Assembly (NCBI GenBank): GCA_017935485.1
Contig: JAGBHO010000047.1
Location: 66,285-99,577, forward strand
Length of the DNA: 33,293 nucleotides
Source: Alphaproteobacteria bacterium
GTDB lineage: Bacteria; Pseudomonadota; Alphaproteobacteria; RF32; CAG-239
Reading direction: 5' to 3'
The notes below the pieces were generated by a model. The model had not been told where the DNA came from. It saw only the letters and a program-made list of their open reading frames with translations, and did no database searches. The stretch's first letter is position 1; each line of letters starts with the position of its first letter. Below, piece by piece: positions 1 through 7,341 of the stretch. Position numbers and translations under genes: made by a program.

Positions 1-2
1 AA

Positions 3-1280
3 ATTCCGGCGTTTTCTTTTGAATTTGCGGAAGGAAAGGATATTAACGTTGAAGAATGGCATTTTCCGCAAAATGTGACGGCGTTGGATTTTGTAAATTT
101 AACGGGCGCGGTTGCCAGAACTTTAAAACCGGAACGTTACATTCAGCTTAAGCATTTGGTGATGAAGTTTTATCCCGGTACCGGTTTTTATGCCAATCCG
201 GTTGACAACGGTTTGGATTGGAAAGAGTTGCCGGTGCCGCGGAATATTGAAGAATTGAAAATTGCAAATTTTCGTCCCAAGTGCAGCGAATATGCCGATT
301 TTACCATCTTTCCGCGGTTGCGCCGGTTAGATTTGAATTCCGTTGATTTTAGCAATGTTGAGAAGATTAATTTAAATAATCCCAATCTGGAACAGCTGGA
401 TTTGAGCAATTCAAGGCTAGGCGGCGTCAGGGAATTGGATTTGAGCAACCTTCACAAATTGAAAGTTTTTAATGTTTCATTTTTGCTGATGGGCGGCATA
501 GAAAAATTCAAACTGCCGGATAATCTGGAAAGTATCCATATTATGCATAACAAGGATTTCTACAGGGTGATGGATTTCCATAACTGTCAGCGTATGAAAA
601 AGCTGTCTTTGGGTTTATCAGTTGATATCGGAAATAGGAAACTTGAGGATATTCTGCCGCCGAATTTGGAAGAATTGTATTGCCACCAGTTGAGGTTGAA
701 TAATGCGGAAACTCTGGATTTATTGCGTTTTGATAAATTAAGCACTATTGATATAATGACACTGAAAGCGGATAATCTGAAAAGAATCAGCCTTCCGAGA
801 AGTTGCAAAAGGCTGGTCGCGGCTATGATAGAAGCGCCCGAATTGCAAGAATGGAATTTGGCGGAATGCGGGAAATTGAACAATGTGGAGCTGGTGGGCG
901 GAAATATCGGAAAAGTTACAGAATTAAAACTGCCTGCTTCTTTGCAGAAGTTAAATTTGGGCGGGGTGAAAATGCCGGAACTGAAAACGCTTGATCTGAG
1001 CCGTTGCCATATGACGGAACGTTTGACGCTGCATGCTTTCAGTGCGCCGAAGCTGGAACAGGTGTGCATGCCCGGATGTATTGAAGACGTGGTGTGGATG
1101 GGGTATAAGTTCCCGGTGCGGGCAAAGATAAGCGTGGCGCCCAATGCGGATGAAGAATTTTGTGAAAAGTTGAAAGAAGCAATGCCCGAAGGACAGCCTT
1201 TGACGGTGCGGGGTAATGAAAAAAATGCAAATCCTATGGCAGCATTGGCTGTTTGTCAGCGCAGGGGCAGGGCATTATAA
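3..1280 (+). CDS. Leucine-rich-repeat protein, N-terminus cut by window edge
   Basis: The reading frame is open from base 3 to the TAA at 1278-1280, and the codons before the GTG at 75 read through without a stop. The GTG is therefore probably an internal valine, and the true start lies left of the window. The visible ~425 residues contain many spaced leucine repeats of the form LxxLxLxx, for example NLEQLDLSNSRL, VRELDLSNLHKL, LQKLNLGGVKM and LKTLDLSRCHM. This is a solenoid fold normally used for protein binding. No transmembrane segment or sorting motif is visible in the part present. The C-terminal ~35 residues leave the repeat pattern. Function and location cannot be told without the N-terminus. 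Such LRR proteins are often surface or effector proteins in host-associated bacteria, but that is inference. Confidence 0.75.
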   Translation: MPAFSFEFAEGKDINVEEWHFPQNVTALDFVNLTGAVARTLKPERYIQLKHLVMKFYPGTGFYANPVDNGLDWKELPVPRNIEELKIANFRPKCSEYADFTIFPRLRRLDLNSVDFSNVEKINLNNPNLEQLDLSNSRLGGVRELDLSNLHKLKVFNVSFLLMGGIEKFKLPDNLESIHIMHNKDFYRVMDFHNCQRMKKLSLGLSVDIGNRKLEDILPPNLEELYCHQLRLNNAETLDLLRFDKLSTIDIMTLKADNLKRISLPRSCKRLVAAMIEAPELQEWNLAECGKLNNVELVGGNIGKVTELKLPASLQKLNLGGVKMPELKTLDLSRCHMTERLTLHAFSAPKLEQVCMPGCIEDVVWMGYKFPVRAKISVAPNADEEFCEKLKEAMPEGQPLTVRGNEKNANPMAALAVCQRRGRAL

Positions 1281-1349
1281 AGAGTTTAGAAAAATTATTA
1301 TGATGATTATTGAGAAAAAAGATATTGTTTAACTCTAAAAATAACGATT

Positions 1350-1937
1350 ATGGACAACAGAATTGTTAAAATGGCGCTTGAGAGACTCACTGATTGGGGG
1401 CTTAACAAAGAAGAGCTTGCAGAATTGCTGAAAAGTCTGATTGCCGCAAACGGCTTTACTGCGGTAGATTTGTTCGGCGAGACCGTTTCGGCGGAAGCAA
1501 AGACGGAACAAACCGCAAAGGCAAGGCCTGTTACTCTCGCCCGGCCGTATGGTCCGAAGCTCAGATATCCGGTGGTTTATAAAAACAGCGGAATCAGCGA
1601 GTATGCGGTTGAAAATGATGTTTTAACCGGCATTGTTTTTCAACATTCCGACGGCAGGCGTTTTGTCTGGCGGGCAAAGTTGGACATGGTTCGGCGATCG
1701 AAGAAAGAAGCCATGGCTTATGCGGTTTCTTTGCCTTTGGTGCTTGGCAAAAGATGGCGGATTCCGGATGATAAACATTGCCGGATTGTAGCAAAAGACG
1801 GACAGTCTGCGATTAATGCGTTTTTGTCTTCAGTCGGTGCCGATACCATTCCGCGCAAGGCTATTCTGACTGACGTGACGGATCACGCAGCCCCGCCGCA
1901 TGATTGGTTTTGCGCTTATATTGCCGAATTGGACTGA
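1350..1937 (+). CDS. Hypothetical protein, 195 aa
   Basis: I do not recognise this protein. It starts at an ATG 69 nt after the LRR gene, with only a weak purine tract in front, and ends at a TGA just before a strong terminator. The first ~35 residues look helical (LNKEELAELLKSLIAAN). A low-complexity Ala/Thr/Lys linker follows at about 45-60. A compact mixed region then runs from ~65 to the end, with several aromatic and basic residues (HSDGRRFVWRAKLDMVRR). There is no signal peptide or membrane segment, so it is probably cytoplasmic. It may share a transcript with the upstream LRR gene because no terminator lies between them. Coding is supported by length, by codon usage like its neighbours and by the terminator directly after the stop. 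Confidence 0.65.
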   Translation: MDNRIVKMALERLTDWGLNKEELAELLKSLIAANGFTAVDLFGETVSAEAKTEQTAKARPVTLARPYGPKLRYPVVYKNSGISEYAVENDVLTGIVFQHSDGRRFVWRAKLDMVRRSKKEAMAYAVSLPLVLGKRWRIPDDKHCRIVAKDGQSAINAFLSSVGADTIPRKAILTDVTDHAAPPHDWFCAYIAELD

Positions 1938-1952
1938 GCGTTTATCTTTTTT

Positions 1953-1983
1953 AATTCCCTGATGTATGTCAGGGAATTTTTTT
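1953..1983 (+). terminator. Rho-independent terminator after the 195-aa gene
   Basis: A perfect 10-bp inverted repeat (AATTCCCTGA at 1953-1962, TCAGGGAATT at 1969-1978) has a 6-nt loop and runs into a T tract at 1977-1983. It closes the LRR/195-aa transcript and separates it from the FtsK-like gene. Confidence 0.9.
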
Positions 1984-2058
1984 GTGCCTTATTAGTAAAT
2001 AATTTAATGTTTAAGACTAAATTGTAAGGATAACGAATTGATTTTAAAAGGAGCTGCG

Positions 2059-3279
2059 ATGGAAAGCCTGACAGATGTGTTGCGGCATTACGGAATTGTC
2101 GGTGAGGTCACGGCCGTTCATGAGGGGCCGTTGGTAAAGCAGATTGAGTTTTTGCCGGAAGCGGGGACAAAACTGAAGACGGTTTCCGCTTCGCTGCCTG
2201 ATATTGCCCGAGAACTGAAAGTTTCTTCTTTGCGGGTTGAGCCGGTGGAAGGAGCCGATACGCTGGGTTTTGAAATTCCGGCGGATGAGTTTAAGACGGT
2301 TGATTTTGCGGCTTTGCTGGCCAGTCCGGATTTTGAAAATGCCAAAGGCGCGCTGCCGTTGTGTCTGGGCGTGGATATTACCGGCCGGTCGGTGATCGCC
2401 GATTTGGCGAAAATGCCGCATTTGCTGATTGGCGGCACAACGGGATCGGGAAAGTCAGTCGGGTTGAACACTTTTATTTTATCGTTGATTGCCAAAAAGC
2501 TGCCGTCCATACTCAAACTGGTTCTGATTGATCCGAAGCGGATTGAATTTGCTGTTTACAATAATCAAAAATATATGTATTGTCCGGTGGTGACTGATAA
2601 TGCCGAGGCGGCCGCAGTGTTGGCGCAGCTGGTGACGGAAATGGAACGCCGTTATGATGAACTGGCTGCCGATATGGTGAAAAATATTGCCGAATATAAC
2701 GAGCGCGGCGGCAAGATGCCTTATATTGTTTGCGTGATTGACGAGTTTGCCGATTTGATGGCTGCGGACAAGAGTGTCGGACTGTCGGTGCAACGGCTGG
2801 CGCAGAAAGCCAGAGCCTGCGGGATCCATCTGATTTTAGCGACACAGCGGCCGTCGGTTGATGTGGTTACCGGCGTTTTGAAGGCAAATTTTCCGACCAG
2901 ATTGGCTTATAAAGTTGCCGGAGCGGCGGATTCCCGTACCATTCTGGATACCGGCGGTGCAGAAAATCTGATCGGGCGCGGCGATGCGTTGTTTTTGTCG
3001 GCCGACGGAATGTTAAAGCGAATTCACGGCGCTTATATGCCGGATGAAGAAATTGCCGCGATGCTGGAGCCTTTTCGGGCTGAAGTCAAGCCGCTGAAGC
3101 TTGCCGTGTCGGAGGAAAAAAAAGAGACAAAGCCGGCGGCAGGAAAAAGCAAATCCGGATTTTGGCGCGGGCTGTTGGATTTCTGGTCGTCTTTGCGGCA
3201 AAGAGAGAAGAAAACAATTATTGCCGGTTTGGCGTATGTGGTCAATTTGTTTATCGGAAGTGTTAAGAAAAAGAAGTAA
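2059..3279 (+). CDS. FtsK/SpoIIIE-type DNA translocase, motor-only short form
   Basis: This is an ATP-driven double-stranded DNA pump of the FtsK/HerA family. The ATG at 2059 is chosen because AAAAGGAG sits 5 nt upstream; a TTG at 2038 is less likely. The 406-aa protein begins directly with the alpha domain (about 1-100, including YGIVGEVTAVHEGP). It continues with the RecA-like beta domain: Walker A GGTTGSGKS at 125-133, Walker B IVCVIDE at 223-229, and ATQRPSVDVVTG at about 261-272. The four-helix membrane domain and linker of full FtsK are missing, and so is the C-terminal gamma winged helix that reads KOPS/SRS sites. In place of gamma there is a Lys-rich linker and a short hydrophobic tail with a KKKK end (about 386-406). 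The U32 gene follows after 9 nt. A full-length FtsK is probably encoded elsewhere. This could be a paralogue for another DNA-transport job. Confidence 0.9.
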   Translation: MESLTDVLRHYGIVGEVTAVHEGPLVKQIEFLPEAGTKLKTVSASLPDIARELKVSSLRVEPVEGADTLGFEIPADEFKTVDFAALLASPDFENAKGALPLCLGVDITGRSVIADLAKMPHLLIGGTTGSGKSVGLNTFILSLIAKKLPSILKLVLIDPKRIEFAVYNNQKYMYCPVVTDNAEAAAVLAQLVTEMERRYDELAADMVKNIAEYNERGGKMPYIVCVIDEFADLMAADKSVGLSVQRLAQKARACGIHLILATQRPSVDVVTGVLKANFPTRLAYKVAGAADSRTILDTGGAENLIGRGDALFLSADGMLKRIHGAYMPDEEIAAMLEPFRAEVKPLKLAVSEEKKETKPAAGKSKSGFWRGLLDFWSSLRQREKKTIIAGLAYVVNLFIGSVKKKK

Positions 3280-3288
3280 GGAACTGAA

Positions 3289-5550
3289 ATGAAAAAAGAA
3301 CTTCTGGCTCCGGCCGGCGATATAGAAGCCGGATACGCAGCTCTCTATTATGGTGCCGATGCGGTTTATCTCGGGTTGCAGCAGTTTTCGGCGCGGGCGA
3401 CCGCTGCCAATTTTAATGAAGAAAATCTGCGGGATTTTGTCGGTTATGCGCATCATCTGGGGCGTAAGGTTTTTGCAGCGGTCAATACGCTGGTTCAGGA
3501 AAATGAATTGCCCGATTTGCTGAAGACTTTGGATATTTGTTCGCGCTGCAACGCGGATGCCGTGATTATTCAGGATTTGGGAACGGCGCGGATTGTGCGG
3601 GAGCAGTATCCGGAGCTGGAGATGCATGCCAGCACGCAGATGGCCGTTCATAACAAAGAAGGAGCCTTGGCTTTGCAGAAGCTGGGCTTTTCACGCGTGG
3701 TGGTGGCGCGGGAGCTTTCATTGCCCGAGATTAAAGAGATTGCCGCCATTCCCGGTTTGGAAACCGAGGCTTTTATTCACGGTGCCTTATGTTATTCTTA
3801 CAGCGGTTTGTGTTTGTTTTCTTCCATGGAGAGCGGCAAGAGCGCCAATCGCGGCAAATGTCTGTATCCGTGCAGGGCGTTGTTTGACGGAGAAAGCGGC
3901 GAGAAGCATTATTTTTCGATGAAGGACATGGCGCTGCAGGAAGACGTGTTGAAAATGCCGGTCACTTCCTTAAAAATCGAAGGGCGCAAGAAAACGGCTT
4001 TATATGTTGCGGCCGTAACGGATTATTACCGGAATATTCTTGACGTCAAGGGGGCAGAGGCGCCAAAAGAGGAAAATATCAGACAGATTTTTTCGCGGCC
4101 ATGGTGCAAGTTTCATTTTAACGGTAAAAGCAAGGACGTGATTGACCGGGATTATGTCGGCCACAGGGGGCTTTTTATCGGCAAAATCAGTTCTGTGCAG
4201 AACGGCCGGATGCTGTTGACACCGGTTCACGGCATTGCCCGTTTTGACGGGATTCAGATTGATGTTCCGGGGGATGAGAAACCCTTTGGTTTTTCTTTGC
4301 AGAATCTGCGTGTTAACGGCAAAAACGTGTTTGAGGCGGCGGCCGGACAGACGGTTGAAATTGTTTTGCCGCTCAAAGCGCCGACCTTAAAGAAAGGTTA
4401 TGCGGTTTATCTGGCATCGGCGACGGCGGTTAAGGGCGCTTATCCTTATGAGAAGCCGAAATCCGGCGAATTTAAACCGCGGTATCCGCTGCAGGTTTCC
4501 GTGGTTGTACGGAAAGATAAGGTTGTGGCAGGGGCCAACGGTTTTGCGGCGGAAATTTCGGGAGAATTTTTGCCGGCCGAACAACCAGAAAAAACAGCCG
4601 CAGCCATTGAAAAAGCTTTCAGCAAAACCGGTGAGACGCCTTTTGAACTTGCCGGACTGGATATGGATAATCCGGACGGGCTTTTTGTGCCGGTATCGCT
4701 GCTTAATGATTTGCGCCGTTTGCTGTATGGCAAAATCGTTCTGCCGGAAAAGCGCGGAACATTGCCGGCAACGGAGGGCAGGACTTTGCCGCGTTTGGTA
4801 AAGAAGATTGTCAAAACCGACGCGCCGGAGAATATCGGTTTGTTGAATTTGGCTGATGTCGACGAGATTATTGTTCTTCTGTCGTCCGATTTTAATATTT
4901 CTGTTTTGAAAAATCTGCCCAAAAACAAAGTACGCCTGGCATTGCCGGCAGTCTGCCGCCGGCCGAAGCTGTTTGAAGCGTTGATTGTCAAGCTTTTGGG
5001 GCAGGGATATAAAAAATGGGAAATCGGCAATTACTGGGGATTGCAGGTTTTGCCGCAAAACGGAATTGATTTGAGTTTTGATGCTTCGTTATATATGATG
5101 AATACGCAAGCCGTTCAGGAGGCAAAGTCCGCCGGTGCAAGCCGCGTGACTCTGGCATTGGAAGATACGCTTGCCAACTGGCAGGAAGCCGCGTTGTCAT
5201 CGGCGCTGCCGGTGGTTATGGTTGTTTATCAGGATGTGCCGTTGTTTACCAGTGCGGCTTGTATCCGAAACAATGATTGCAAAAATTGTGCGCACGGCGA
5301 AAAGCGTATGGAGATGTCGCGCAACGGCGAGAAATATACGGCCTTGTCAAAAGACTGCCAGATTATGATGTTTGCCGAAAAGCCGTTTTGTGTCGCGGCG
5401 GAGGCTTTGTCCGTCAGGGCTGATTTTCTGCGTGCCGACTTTTGTTATAAAAAATATTCGCCCGAGCAGGTCAAAGCGATATGGAATAAGGTTATGAACG
5501 GGCGGGATGTGCCTTTGTGCCGCAAAGGAAATGCCGGCCGCCGCATTTAA
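3289..5550 (+). CDS. Peptidase U32 family protein, RlhA-like (probable 23S rRNA hydroxylation factor)
   Basis: The 753-aa protein opens with the U32 barrel (KKELLAPAGDIEAGYAALYYGADAVY). It carries the family block HGALCYSYSGLCLFSS followed by SANRGKCLYPCR at about 165-197, then FSMKDM and SLKIEGRKK. The later segment DGLFVPVSLLNDLRR corresponds to the end of the DUF3656-type insert of E. coli RlhA (YdcP), which is needed for hydroxylation of 23S rRNA C2501. Compared with RlhA (about 650 aa), the protein has a longer C-terminal half that resembles a second U32-like barrel with a Cys cluster (CIRNNDCKNC, then DC about 30 residues on). Such cysteines often bind an Fe-S cluster in U32 proteins. 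The start ATG has AAGGAA 7 nt upstream and follows the FtsK-like stop by 9 nt, so the two are co-transcribed. Cytoplasmic. The RlhA role is inferred from family resemblance; peptidase activity is doubtful for this family. Confidence 0.85.
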   Translation: MKKELLAPAGDIEAGYAALYYGADAVYLGLQQFSARATAANFNEENLRDFVGYAHHLGRKVFAAVNTLVQENELPDLLKTLDICSRCNADAVIIQDLGTARIVREQYPELEMHASTQMAVHNKEGALALQKLGFSRVVVARELSLPEIKEIAAIPGLETEAFIHGALCYSYSGLCLFSSMESGKSANRGKCLYPCRALFDGESGEKHYFSMKDMALQEDVLKMPVTSLKIEGRKKTALYVAAVTDYYRNILDVKGAEAPKEENIRQIFSRPWCKFHFNGKSKDVIDRDYVGHRGLFIGKISSVQNGRMLLTPVHGIARFDGIQIDVPGDEKPFGFSLQNLRVNGKNVFEAAAGQTVEIVLPLKAPTLKKGYAVYLASATAVKGAYPYEKPKSGEFKPRYPLQVSVVVRKDKVVAGANGFAAEISGEFLPAEQPEKTAAAIEKAFSKTGETPFELAGLDMDNPDGLFVPVSLLNDLRRLLYGKIVLPEKRGTLPATEGRTLPRLVKKIVKTDAPENIGLLNLADVDEIIVLLSSDFNISVLKNLPKNKVRLALPAVCRRPKLFEALIVKLLGQGYKKWEIGNYWGLQVLPQNGIDLSFDASLYMMNTQAVQEAKSAGASRVTLALEDTLANWQEAALSSALPVVMVVYQDVPLFTSAACIRNNDCKNCAHGEKRMEMSRNGEKYTALSKDCQIMMFAEKPFCVAAEALSVRADFLRADFCYKKYSPEQVKAIWNKVMNGRDVPLCRKGNAGRRI

Positions 5551-5552
5551 AA

Positions 5553-5586
5553 GATTGCACTGTTTCCGGGCAGTGCGATTTTTTTT
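5553..5586 (+). terminator. Rho-independent terminator after the U32 gene
   Basis: GATTGCACTG (5553-5562) pairs with CAGTGCGATT (5571-5580), with one G-T wobble, around an 8-nt loop. A T run follows to 5586. It isolates the ECF operon promoter just downstream from upstream transcription. Confidence 0.85.
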
Positions 5587-5597
5587 ATAATTTTTTT

Positions 5598-5625
5598 GAA
5601 CCTTGGCGAAGATGTTTTCGTTATA
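5598..5625 (+). promoter_or_regulatory. ECF-sigma-type promoter of the stress operon (probable autoregulation)
   Basis: GAAC (5598-5601) and CGTT (5619-5622) are separated by 17 nt, the classic GAAC-N16/17-CGTT layout of many ECF sigma factors. CGTTATA supplies the -10. Transcription would start near 5630, just before the AAGGAGG ribosome site at 5634-5640 of the first gene. Because the operon encodes an ECF sigma factor, self-activation is the simplest reading. Confidence 0.6.
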
Positions 5626-5645
5626 CCTTATGTAAGGAGGAAAAA

Positions 5646-5903
5646 ATGGACGAGATTTCTAAACTGCTGAAAGAAGCCAAGCCGCTTTATTTTGCCAGAA
5701 AAAGGCGTAACAACCGGATTAAGGCTTTGGCGGCAATGCTGGCTTTGGTGTTTATGGCCGGTCATTTCTATCCGCAGAAGTATACTTATGTCGAGTATAG
5801 CTTTGATAATCTGGAACGTGAGATATATTTGACGGAGAACGGATCGGTGATTGAGGATTTGGGGTTGCCGACCGATGAGTTCGGTTTGTTGATGGTCGGA
5901 TAA
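5646..5903 (+). CDS. Small single-TM protein, candidate anti-sigma factor
   Basis: The start is the ATG at 5646, preceded by a very strong AAGGAGG with 5 nt spacing. The 85-aa product has a cytoplasmic N-terminus of about 24 residues rich in charge (MDEISKLLKEAKPLYFARKRR). A single membrane segment at about 25-42 (IKALAAMLALVFMAGHF) and a periplasmic C-terminal tail of about 43 residues follow. It has no recognisable zinc anti-sigma motif (no HxxxCxxC). Its size, topology and position 5 nt upstream of an ECF sigma gene resemble small one-TM anti-sigma factors such as CnrY/NccY. Those bind sigma with a short cytoplasmic helix and receive the signal from the periplasm. The anti-sigma role is an inference from context only. 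Confidence 0.65.
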   Translation: MDEISKLLKEAKPLYFARKRRNNRIKALAAMLALVFMAGHFYPQKYTYVEYSFDNLEREIYLTENGSVIEDLGLPTDEFGLLMVG

Positions 5904-5908
5904 CGTAC

Positions 5909-6412
5909 ATGAAGCAGATTATTCTTGAAAACCGCAAGCGCGTTAAGGCGATTATCCGCAGGCTGACCGGCTCGAATAATGAAGATCTGGAGCAGGAAGT
6001 TTATATCAAAACCTGGCAGAATCTTGACAAATATCAGGAGCAGGGGAAGTTTGCGCAGTGGATTTCCATGCTGACGGCCAATGTCTGCCGCGACTATTTC
6101 AAGTCAAAGCAGTATCGGCAAAATGTTACGCAAAGCGGAGATGACGAGGTTTTGGAAAGCTGTTGCTCCGAGGCGGCACCGCAGGAAGAAATTATTGATG
6201 CCAAAACACGGCAGAAGCTGATTTTGAAAGCAGTTGATTCCCTGCCGAAGAAACTCCGGCAGACGGTTGTCTGGTTTGAATTTGAGGAGCTCAGTTATGA
6301 ACAGATTGCCAAAAAGACCGGCGAACCGGTCGGAACAATCAAGTCCAGACTTTTTAACGCCCGAAAAATTCTTAGTGAAAAATTACAATTTTTGAAAGGA
6401 GAAAAGATATGA
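5909..6412 (+). CDS. ECF (RpoE-type) RNA polymerase sigma factor
   Basis: The 167-aa protein has the two-domain ECF layout. Region 2 covers about 1-70 (EDLEQEVYIKTWQNL, then FAQWISMLTANVCRDYFKS). An acidic linker follows at about 75-95. Region 4 at about 111-156 includes the helix-turn-helix LSYEQIAKKTGEPVGTIKSR. It has no region 1.1 or 3. It should direct RNA polymerase to promoters such as the GAAC-N17-CGTT site at 5598. The ATG at 5909 follows the small TM gene by 5 nt without a strong ribosome site, so translation is probably coupled. Its stop overlaps the next start in an ATGA at 6409-6412. The alphaproteobacterial EcfG system would need a PhyR/NepR pair, which is absent here, so a dedicated envelope or metal-stress sigma is more likely. 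Confidence 0.92.
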   Translation: MKQIILENRKRVKAIIRRLTGSNNEDLEQEVYIKTWQNLDKYQEQGKFAQWISMLTANVCRDYFKSKQYRQNVTQSGDDEVLESCCSEAAPQEEIIDAKTRQKLILKAVDSLPKKLRQTVVWFEFEELSYEQIAKKTGEPVGTIKSRLFNARKILSEKLQFLKGEKI

Positions 6413-6900
6413 AAAAATGGTTGTATTCCGTATGTGCCGCCGCAATAATGCTTGGTGCCGCCGGGGCATATGCCCAAGAGAAAAAGCCTGTGCCGCCGGC
6501 AGAAAGGCCGCACCACGAACAGCGAATGGAGCAGATGGAAGACAAGCTGGCTCAAGAGCTGGGGTTGACGGCAGAACAGCAGGTTCAGGCCAAGAAAATT
6601 CGTCAGGAAGGGCGTAAGAAGGTAAAGCCGCTGATGGATGAGATGAAAGACATCCGCAAAAAGATGGATGAGCTGCGGCAGGAAAATATGAAAGAGTTTG
6701 AAGCTATTTTGACTCCTGACCAGAAAGCAAAATTTGAAAAGATTAAAGCCGAGCGCCATGAGAAATGGAAGCAAATGAAAGACAAGATAAAAAAAGGTAA
6801 AAGGATGATGCATAAAGGGCCGCGTCCCGACCATATCGGGGATTTTCCGCCGCCTCCGCCGGCTCCTGACGACATGCCTTTGCCGCCGCCTGAAGATTAA
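6409..6900 (+). CDS. Periplasmic LTxxQ-motif protein (CpxP/Spy/CnrX-like sensor or chaperone)
   Basis: This secreted, mostly helical protein of 163 aa has a signal peptide at 1-22 (cleavage after AYA). Two LTxxQ motifs follow (LTAEQ at 53-57 and LTPDQ at 101-105) in charged amphipathic helices spanning about 36-130. This is the signature of the Spy/CpxP/ZraP/CnrX superfamily. Members act as periplasmic chaperones or as metal and misfolding sensors that release an ECF sigma or a kinase from inhibition. The C-terminal ~25 residues are proline-rich and acidic (PPPPPAPDDMPLPPPED), an unusual tail. Start overlaps the sigma stop (ATGA), with GAAAGGAG upstream. Cluster position suggests it is either the signal receiver for the small TM protein or the main output of the regulon. 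Confidence 0.85.
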   Translation: MKKWLYSVCAAAIMLGAAGAYAQEKKPVPPAERPHHEQRMEQMEDKLAQELGLTAEQQVQAKKIRQEGRKKVKPLMDEMKDIRKKMDELRQENMKEFEAILTPDQKAKFEKIKAERHEKWKQMKDKIKKGKRMMHKGPRPDHIGDFPPPPPAPDDMPLPPPED

Positions 6901-6925
6901 TGACCAGACGGAAAGAGGATAACCA

Positions 6926-7303
6926 ATGAAAAAGTTTTTGATTGTTTTTATGGCAGCTTTTTTGGCAGCGGCAAATGCCAATGCCGGTTGGGAACATGGT
7001 TGGGGCGGGCATCATCGTCCGCGTCCTTCGGCAGCGGAAATACATCACCGGCCGGTTCATGTGGTGCATGATTATCATCATGACCGTCCGGACAGTTTTT
7101 TTGCAGGACTGATAGGGGCGGCTATCGGAAGTTATGTGGTAACAAGCACTTATCAGCAACCGCTTTATAATACCGTACCGGTCAGGGATACGCAGTGTTT
7201 TCTGTTGGTTTCGCGAAAGACGAACAAAGCCGTAAAACGCTGTGTCGATATAACCGATGATTTTAATCAGGACGATATTTATAACGTCTTGTATATAGAT
7301 TAA
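6926..7303 (+). CDS. Secreted His-rich small protein with glycine-zipper-like segment
   Basis: The protein is 125 aa. Residues 1-20 form a signal peptide ending in ANA. The next ~35 residues hold nine histidines (H24, H29, H30, H40, H41, H45, H48, H51, H52), which would be able to bind Zn, Cu or Ni. A small-residue hydrophobic stretch at 58-72 (FFAGLIGAAIGSYVV) looks like a glycine zipper. The C-terminal part has two cysteines (C91, C106) that could form a disulfide. The gene lies 25 nt after the LTxxQ gene with a purine-rich site (AAAGAGG) before the ATG, and it ends right before a terminator. It is therefore the last gene of the ECF operon. I cannot assign a family. Metal binding is inferred from composition and from the CnrX-like neighbour. 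Confidence 0.8.
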   Translation: MKKFLIVFMAAFLAAANANAGWEHGWGGHHRPRPSAAEIHHRPVHVVHDYHHDRPDSFFAGLIGAAIGSYVVTSTYQQPLYNTVPVRDTQCFLLVSRKTNKAVKRCVDITDDFNQDDIYNVLYID

Positions 7304-7311
7304 AAAGAGAG

Positions 7312-7341
7312 CAGCCTGTTTTGCAAGCAGGCTGTTTTTTT
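7312..7341 (+). terminator. Rho-independent terminator of the ECF operon
   Basis: CAGCCTG (7312-7318) and CAGGCTG (7328-7334) form a 7-bp stem with a 9-nt loop, followed by seven T residues (7335-7341). It overlaps the end of the convergent sirtuin gene by two bases. Confidence 0.88.

Noticed and set aside
1285..1326. Inverted repeat AGAGTT ... AACTCT between the LRR gene and the 195-aa gene, considered as a terminator.
   Set aside because: The stem is only six AT-rich pairs with a loop of about 40 nt and no T run directly after it.
2038..2058. Upstream TTG start for the FtsK-like gene, and similar upstream starts at 9148 (tldD), 28358 on the minus strand (rnfC), 13026 on the minus strand (NUDIX) and 30631 (phosphatidyltransferase).
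   Set aside because: Each internal start fits the family N-terminus or has a proper ribosome site, while the upstream codons have none and sometimes overlap regulatory DNA or neighbouring genes.
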